Below, one piece after another: positions 1 through 6,686 of a stretch of 6,686 nt of DNA (positions within the stretch are counted from its first letter, which is position 1; each line of letters starts with the position of its first letter). A program made the position numbers and the translations under genes. A model generated the notes under the pieces. It was not told the origin of the DNA. It saw nothing but the letters and a program-made list of their open reading frames with translations, and searched no databases. Source of the DNA: Gemmatimonadota bacterium (GTDB taxonomy: Bacteria > Gemmatimonadota > Gemmatimonadetes > Gemmatimonadales > GWC2-71-9); NCBI GenBank assembly GCA_003221085.1, contig QHUD01000210.1:1-6686 (forward strand), read 5' to 3'.

Positions 1-213
1 CTCGCCCAGCTCGTAGCGATCCCGATACTTCGGGGCTCGGGCAAGGCGCTCGATAGTCTTGCGCTCAGCTGCCCCACCACGATGGGTTGCGCCTACAGCG
101 CCTACTGGGACGGTTACGTCGGGAATACCGGCCGGCTGGCCAAGTCGGGCGTCTACATCTACCAGCTGGTCATCGACGGCAATCGGGTCACTAGAAAAAT
201 AGTCGTCAAGTAG
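1..213 (+). CDS. C-terminal fragment of an exported protein with a FlgD-like Ig/sorting-type domain
   Basis: An open frame runs in from the left edge and ends at TAG 211-213, giving 70 residues of a protein whose start lies outside the window. The last 40 residues read as a small beta-rich domain: a YWDG motif (residues 35-38), a G-N-x-G turn, then SGVYIYQLVIDG (49-60) and a final basic/hydrophobic strand, TRKIVVK. The order W-D-G ... G-x-Y-x-Y ... K-x-V is characteristic of the FlgD Ig-like fold and the related C-terminal domains on many secreted or surface proteins, including gliding-motility/type IX sorting types. I infer that the parent protein is exported; its main function cannot be read from this piece. 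The preceding 30 residues include two cysteines (24 and 30) but no recognised motif. The repeat cluster at 227-333 follows directly and probably terminates its transcript. Confidence 0.66.
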   Translation, partial: LAQLVAIPILRGSGKALDSLALSCPTTMGCAYSAYWDGYVGNTGRLAKSGVYIYQLVIDGNRVTRKIVVK

Positions 214-226
214 AGACGTATCACAC

Positions 227-333
227 AGACGTAGCACAGTGGCGTAGCACGGCGGCGGGGTCCACGCCCGTGTGCTACGTCTTTGGGCTACGGTGTTCAT
301 GTTCATGGTACGCCTCTGTGCTACGTCTTTTTT
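227..333 (+). terminator. Inverted-repeat cluster with T-run, probable terminator after the exported-protein gene
   Basis: The 12-base arm AGACGTAGCACA (227-238) is perfectly complementary to TGTGCTACGTCT at 271-282 and again at 317-328. The second downstream copy is followed directly by T329-333 and then C plus four more Ts. A further CGTAGCAC (243-250) can pair with 272-279 or 318-325. Transcripts could therefore fold into alternative stems, the distal one resembling a rho-independent terminator with a long loop. The cluster lies 13 bases after the stop of the upstream gene and ends 73 bases before the clpB ATG. A terminator for the upstream gene is the simplest reading. An attenuator or operator for clpB, or a dispersed intergenic repeat, are alternatives. 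Confidence 0.5.
271..330 (+). repeat. 14-base direct repeat pair TGTGCTACGTCTTT
   Basis: Exact copies occur at 271-284 and 317-330, 46 bases apart start to start. Each contains the reverse complement of the upstream arm at 227-238. An imperfect relative, GGGCTACGGTG (285-295), lies between them. The pair sits entirely in the spacer before clpB. Confidence 0.75.
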
Positions 334-406
334 CTTTTCTGCCAAAACGGCACTTTTGCCCGGCACAGACGTTGCCTTCGGAGTCGGCGACCATCCAAAG
401 ACAACC

Positions 407-4170
<3,764 letters not shown>

Positions 4171-4175
4171 GGCTG

Positions 4176-4184
4176 CTCCTCCTC
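4176..4184 (-). promoter_or_regulatory. Strong Shine-Dalgarno of the lipoprotein gene
   Basis: On the minus strand the bases read GAGGAGGAG, five bases before the ATG at 4170. The site overlaps the last codon and stop (4183-4185) of the anti-sigma gene, which suggests translational coupling. It is the best ribosome binding site in the window and fixes the lipoprotein start. The strength could give more lipoprotein than regulator. Confidence 0.85.
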
Positions 4185-4623
4185 AAAAGAACCAGAAGAC
4201 CACGACATCGGGGTTGTCGGTCGTGATGACGAGCACGTTGCGCCCGGCCGGCGCCGTGATGACCAGGCCGGGCGGGCGCGCGGCCGGCGGCAGCGGCACG
4301 CCGGGGACGCTCGGCTGGAGCCGCCACAGCGCGATTCCCACGAGAGCGGCGGCTGCCGCGGCGAGCGGTGGCAGCAGGCGCCAGGCCCTCCGCCTCCGCA
4401 CGCGCCGCCGCTGCGCGAGCTCCACTGCGTTGTTGGCAGATCGCGCCGGCGCGGTCGCCGCGAGGCGCCGCCGCAGGACCTGCTCGGCCTCGAGAATCCG
4501 GGCGGCGGACGTGCGGCACGTCGCGCAGTCGCGCAGGTGCCGGCTCAACTGGGAGTCCGTCGTCCGCGCGAGCTCGTGCGGCTCGGCCTCGAGCAGGAGC
4601 TCCAGCGCCTCGGTGCAGGTCAT
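4183..4623 (-). CDS. Zinc-finger anti-sigma factor, single-pass membrane protein
   Basis: This 146-residue protein has the architecture of a ZAS-type anti-sigma factor that binds and holds an ECF sigma factor at the inner membrane. The N-terminal cytoplasmic domain carries HLRDCATC, the H-x3-C-x2-C zinc motif (H29, C33, C36), preceded by a helix rich in Leu and Glu. A strongly basic stretch (RRRVRRRR, 72-79) precedes one hydrophobic segment (about 83-100, Ala/Leu-rich), so by the positive-inside rule the C-terminal 45 residues should be periplasmic. That tail is Pro-rich and then ends in two beta-like strands and DNPDVVVFWFF. It is too short for a sensor domain of usual size. The ATG shares the sequence ATGA with the sigma gene stop (4-base overlap), which supports sigma/anti-sigma pairing and coupled translation. 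Release by regulated proteolysis or by zinc/redox change cannot be told apart here. Confidence 0.88.
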   Translation of the reverse strand: MTCTEALELLLEAEPHELARTTDSQLSRHLRDCATCRTSAARILEAEQVLRRRLAATAPARSANNAVELAQRRRVRRRRAWRLLPPLAAAAAALVGIALWRLQPSVPGVPLPPAARPPGLVITAPAGRNVLVITTDNPDVVVFWFF

Positions 4624-5255
4624 GGCGTGCGTCCCTCCGTCAACTCCGGATGCCGTTCCAAGAGGCGGGCTCGCAACGCACGTCGCGCGCGCAGCAGATG
4701 CGCCCGCACGGTGACCGGATTCATCCCCAGGCGCTCCGCGATCTCGACGGGCGCGAAGCCCTCGAGATCGGCCAGGTAGAAGATCTCGCGCTGCCGCCGC
4801 GGCAGCTCGCGAAACAGCGTCATCACGACCTGCGCGACCTGCGATTCGTGCACCCGCTCGAGCGGGTCGCGCGCGGCGCTCGGCTCCGGTGGTCGCGCCG
4901 CGACCGCGCGAGCGACGCGGAGCCGGCTGGCGATCCGGCGGCGGAGCCCCAGCGCGGCGTTTCGGGTCACCTGGTACAGCCAGGTCGTAAACCGCGATCG
5001 CCCCGCGTAATGGTCGAGGGAGCGATACAGGGTGACCAGCACCTCCTGCGCAACGTCCTCGGCATCGTCGGCATCCCCCGTGTGCACCATCGCCCAGCGG
5101 TACACGGTTGCGTGACAGCAGCGCAGCAACTCGTCGCGCGCAGCAGCCTCGCCGGCCTGGGCGCGGCGTACGAGAGGCCCGAGGACATCGTCCAACTGGC
5201 TGGTATGGCTCAACCGCGCTCCGGAGCGCCGCGCCGTATCTGAGACGCTCGGCAC
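4620..5255 (-). CDS. ECF-type RNA polymerase sigma factor
   Basis: This 211-residue protein has only sigma regions 2 and 4, the mark of group 4 (ECF) sigma factors, which direct RNA polymerase to a small regulon. Region 2 spans about 28-105, with DDAEDVAQEV (63-72, core-binding helix) and FTTWLYQVTRN (89-99, -10 recognition and melting). A variable, Arg/Pro-rich linker (106-140) follows. Region 4 (about 144-198) has LPRRQREIFYL, then the helix-turn-helix EIAERLGMNPVTVRAHLLRARRAL that reads the -35 element. The start used is GTG 5255. Alternative TTG starts at 5213 (codon 15, with GGAG five bases upstream) or 5195 would leave all domains intact. No clear Shine-Dalgarno precedes the GTG. The next gene, the anti-sigma factor, overlaps by four bases. 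Autoregulation is common in such pairs, but I could not identify an ECF-type promoter in the 88 bases upstream. Confidence 0.95.
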   Translation of the reverse strand: MPSVSDTARRSGARLSHTSQLDDVLGPLVRRAQAGEAAARDELLRCCHATVYRWAMVHTGDADDAEDVAQEVLVTLYRSLDHYAGRSRFTTWLYQVTRNAALGLRRRIASRLRVARAVAARPPEPSAARDPLERVHESQVAQVVMTLFRELPRRQREIFYLADLEGFAPVEIAERLGMNPVTVRAHLLRARRALRARLLERHPELTEGRTP

Positions 5256-5343
5256 GCGTTGCCCGTTTACGTCCCAGGATCGAGACGCAAAAGGTAGGCT
5301 GCGTCGTGTTCGGGGATTGTGAGAAGGAGCGCGGTCGGTGCTC

Positions 5344-6546
5344 TCAACCGAGCCCTCTGATCACGCTCCCCAGCGCTTGCATAGCGTCCCGGAGCTGCGC
5401 GTCGGATAGATACGGGGCCGGACCCAGACGCAGCACGTCCGCCCGGTAGTCGGTGAGCACTCCTCGCGCTCGCAACCCGCGATACAACGCTGCGGCTCGG
5501 GGCGACTGGAGCGCCAGGAAGCCCCCCCGCTCTGAGGCGGTCAGGGCGTGGTCACGGGTGATGACTTGCGGGTCGGCGTCGAGCGCGTCGAACAATTCGG
5601 CGAGCAACCCCACCTGGTGTTGGCTGACCTGGTGCAACAACGCGGGTGTAAGCCCCTGCTCCTCGAAGAAATCGAACACGCGCGCGGCGCGATAGTGGCT
5701 CGTCGGATCATACGTGGCTCCGGCGAACCGCGCCGCGCCCGGGCCGTAGGTGACGGGACCGCTTGGGTCACCGGTCGCGAGCGACGCGAACTCGCTGAAC
5801 CAACCGGTGATCACCGGTCGCAGGGTGCAGCCCCGGGGAATCCGCAGAAAGCAGTTGCCCTCGCCCAGCTGGCAATACTTGTAGCCGCCGCCGACCACAA
5901 ACGCGCCCGCGAGTTGGTCCTTCCGCAGGGAGAGCGGCACGACGTTGAGCGCGTGATAGGCGTCCACCAACAGCTCCGCCCCTACTCGTCGGCAGGCATC
6001 GAGCACGTGACCGAGGTGGGGCACGACGTGGGCGTTCTCGTACAGGACCGCCGAAACGAGCACGGCCGCCGTGCGGTCGTCCACGGCCTGGGCGAGCCGC
6101 TCGGCGAGCGTCGCGGCCGGGAGCGCGGGGACCTTGACGACGGCGATCCCTTCCTCACCGAGACGTTGGAGCTGGCGCCGGATGGTGTGAAACTCTCCGG
6201 TCGTCGTGACGAGGCGGGGTCGTCGGCCGAGGGGCAGGGCGGAGAGCCACCGCACGACCAGCTCGTGGGTGTTCGCGCCGAGAGCGACCGCGCCATCGGG
6301 GTCCTCGAGCAGCCGCGCAAACCCGCGCTGCGCCCGGCCCGCCACGGCGAACACGCGCTCCCACTTGTCGTCTACGTACTCGGCCGCGTCGAGCCAGGCG
6401 CGTTGCTGCGCCTCGAACCCGACGTCGGGCCACGCCTGATGCGAGTGGCCTGTCAGCAGCAATCGGTCCGCCACGCGGAAGCGGCGATAATGAGGCGCGA
6501 GGGCGTTCGGACTGCCGTACAGCGCCTCCGGCGTCGCGTCGGTCAC
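5344..6546 (-). CDS. kynU: Kynureninase-like PLP-dependent enzyme
   Basis: This 400-residue fold-type I, class V PLP enzyme is probably kynureninase, which cleaves L-kynurenine to anthranilate and L-alanine (or 3-hydroxykynurenine to 3-hydroxyanthranilate) in the cytoplasm. The cofactor residues are visible: LLVDAYHAL gives D195 and H198, and [12 protein letters not shown] gives Y222 and the Schiff-base K223, with the kynureninase-style YKY followed by a G-x-G loop. The [10 protein letters not shown] and [12 protein letters not shown] segments also suit the family. Length is near the 400-465 of known kynureninases. The N-terminal motif usually written GNSLG is replaced by GHSHQAWP (about 33-40), so this is a divergent branch. 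GTG 6546 is chosen because it overlaps the kynA stop as GTGA, implying translational coupling. Context with tryptophan 2,3-dioxygenase is the strongest support for substrate; a different class V reaction is the alternative. Confidence 0.86.
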   Translation of the reverse strand: MTDATPEALYGSPNALAPHYRRFRVADRLLLTGHSHQAWPDVGFEAQQRAWLDAAEYVDDKWERVFAVAGRAQRGFARLLEDPDGAVALGANTHELVVRWLSALPLGRRPRLVTTTGEFHTIRRQLQRLGEEGIAVVKVPALPAATLAERLAQAVDDRTAAVLVSAVLYENAHVVPHLGHVLDACRRVGAELLVDAYHALNVVPLSLRKDQLAGAFVVGGGYKYCQLGEGNCFLRIPRGCTLRPVITGWFSEFASLATGDPSGPVTYGPGAARFAGATYDPTSHYRAARVFDFFEEQGLTPALLHQVSQHQVGLLAELFDALDADPQVITRDHALTASERGGFLALQSPRAAALYRGLRARGVLTDYRADVLRLGPAPYLSDAQLRDAMQALGSVIRGLG

Positions 6547-6686
6547 AGCTCGGTGCGGATCGCCCAGAGGTCGGGGAAGGCGGGCTTGTTGAGCGTCGTT
6601 TCGAGGTACTCCGCCCCGGCGGTTCCGCCGGTGCCCGCCTTCGTGCCGATGGTGCGCTGCACCATCTTCACGTGTCGATAGCGCCA
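6543..6686 (-). CDS. kynA: Tryptophan 2,3-dioxygenase, C-terminal fragment
   Basis: The minus-strand frame entering at the right edge encodes 47 residues and stops at TGA 6545-6543. It begins [16 protein letters not shown], continues with GTGGTAG and YLETTLNK, and ends [11 protein letters not shown], the standard end of heme-dependent tryptophan 2,3-dioxygenase. This enzyme opens the indole ring of L-Trp to N-formylkynurenine using O2. In the fragment, H5 corresponds to the proximal heme histidine and T19 to the threonine of the GTGG loop that contacts substrate; the 14-residue spacing agrees with known enzymes. About 85% of the protein lies outside the window. The stop overlaps the kynU start, so the two are one operon. 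The formamidase that would link them is not between them. Confidence 0.95.
   Translation of the reverse strand, partial: WRYRHVKMVQRTIGTKAGTGGTAGAEYLETTLNKPAFPDLWAIRTEL

Noticed and set aside
343..358. CAAAA/TTTTG inverted pair as a possible clpB leader hairpin.
   Set aside because: Only a 5-base A/T-rich stem; too weak to call.
272..406. In-frame upstream extension of ClpB from GTG 272 (45 extra residues).
   Set aside because: It would begin within the inverted-repeat cluster, has an atypical Phe/Cys-rich composition, and the normal ClpB N-terminus starts exactly at ATG 407.
214..406. CIRCE (HrcA) or HAIR (HspR) heat-shock operator upstream of clpB.
   Set aside because: The inverted repeats there do not match TTAGCACTC-N9-GAGTGCTAA or CTTGAGT-N7-ACTCAAG; the shared GTAGCAC/AGCAC letters are partial and the spacing is wrong.
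5256..5343. Promoter or terminator in the 88-base gap between kynU and the ECF sigma gene.
   Set aside because: No convincing hairpin with T-run, and no GGAAC/GTC-type or TTGACA/TATAAT-type pair at proper spacing; best match (TTGCGT ... TAAACG) is poor.
5548..6681. Plus-strand open frame of 377 codons opposite kynU and kynA.
   Set aside because: The minus strand encodes recognisable kynU and kynA with catalytic residues; the opposite frame is a shadow without domains.

Overview
The window is GC-rich (clearly above 60% by eye) and densely packed. GTG starts, 4-base start/stop overlaps and few recognisable Shine-Dalgarno sites are the rule. Taxonomy cannot be fixed from the sequence alone. ClpB together with TadA, a FlgD-type C-terminal domain on an exported protein, a kynurenine-pathway pair and an intergenic CGGGAAA-type repeat would suit a free-living, heterotrophic, didermic bacterium. 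Gemmatimonadota or a related soil/sediment lineage is my low-confidence guess. None of the genes looks mobile, and there is no tRNA, rRNA, CRISPR array or insertion sequence.

Left part, plus strand. Positions 1-213 are the C-terminal end of a probable exported or surface protein with a FlgD-like Ig/sorting-type domain. A 193-base spacer follows, holding a cluster of GTAGCAC/GTGCTAC repeats in inverted and direct orientation and a T-run; it probably acts as a terminator. Next come clpB (407-3034), the ATP-dependent disaggregase, and tadA (about 3027-3533), the tRNA adenosine deaminase that makes inosine-34. The start of tadA is uncertain because a heptanucleotide tandem repeat sits between the candidate GTG starts and the conserved core.

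Right part, minus strand, read right to left. The 3' end of kynA (tryptophan 2,3-dioxygenase) overlaps kynU (kynureninase-like PLP enzyme) by GTGA. Together these cover two steps of tryptophan breakdown towards anthranilate; the formamidase step is not encoded here. After an 88-base gap comes a tight three-gene unit: an ECF sigma factor, a membrane-anchored zinc-finger anti-sigma factor (4-base overlap), and a small lipoprotein resembling pieces of a secretin. The strong ribosome binding site of the lipoprotein gene lies at the end of the anti-sigma gene. This looks like an envelope-signalling cassette whose output and signal are unknown. It converges on tadA with a 17-base overlap of the coding 3' ends.

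The most interesting material is the sigma/anti-sigma/mini-secretin lipoprotein unit, the divergent kynureninase, and the two repeat structures flanking clpB. Most of the window is otherwise ordinary housekeeping and catabolic sequence.
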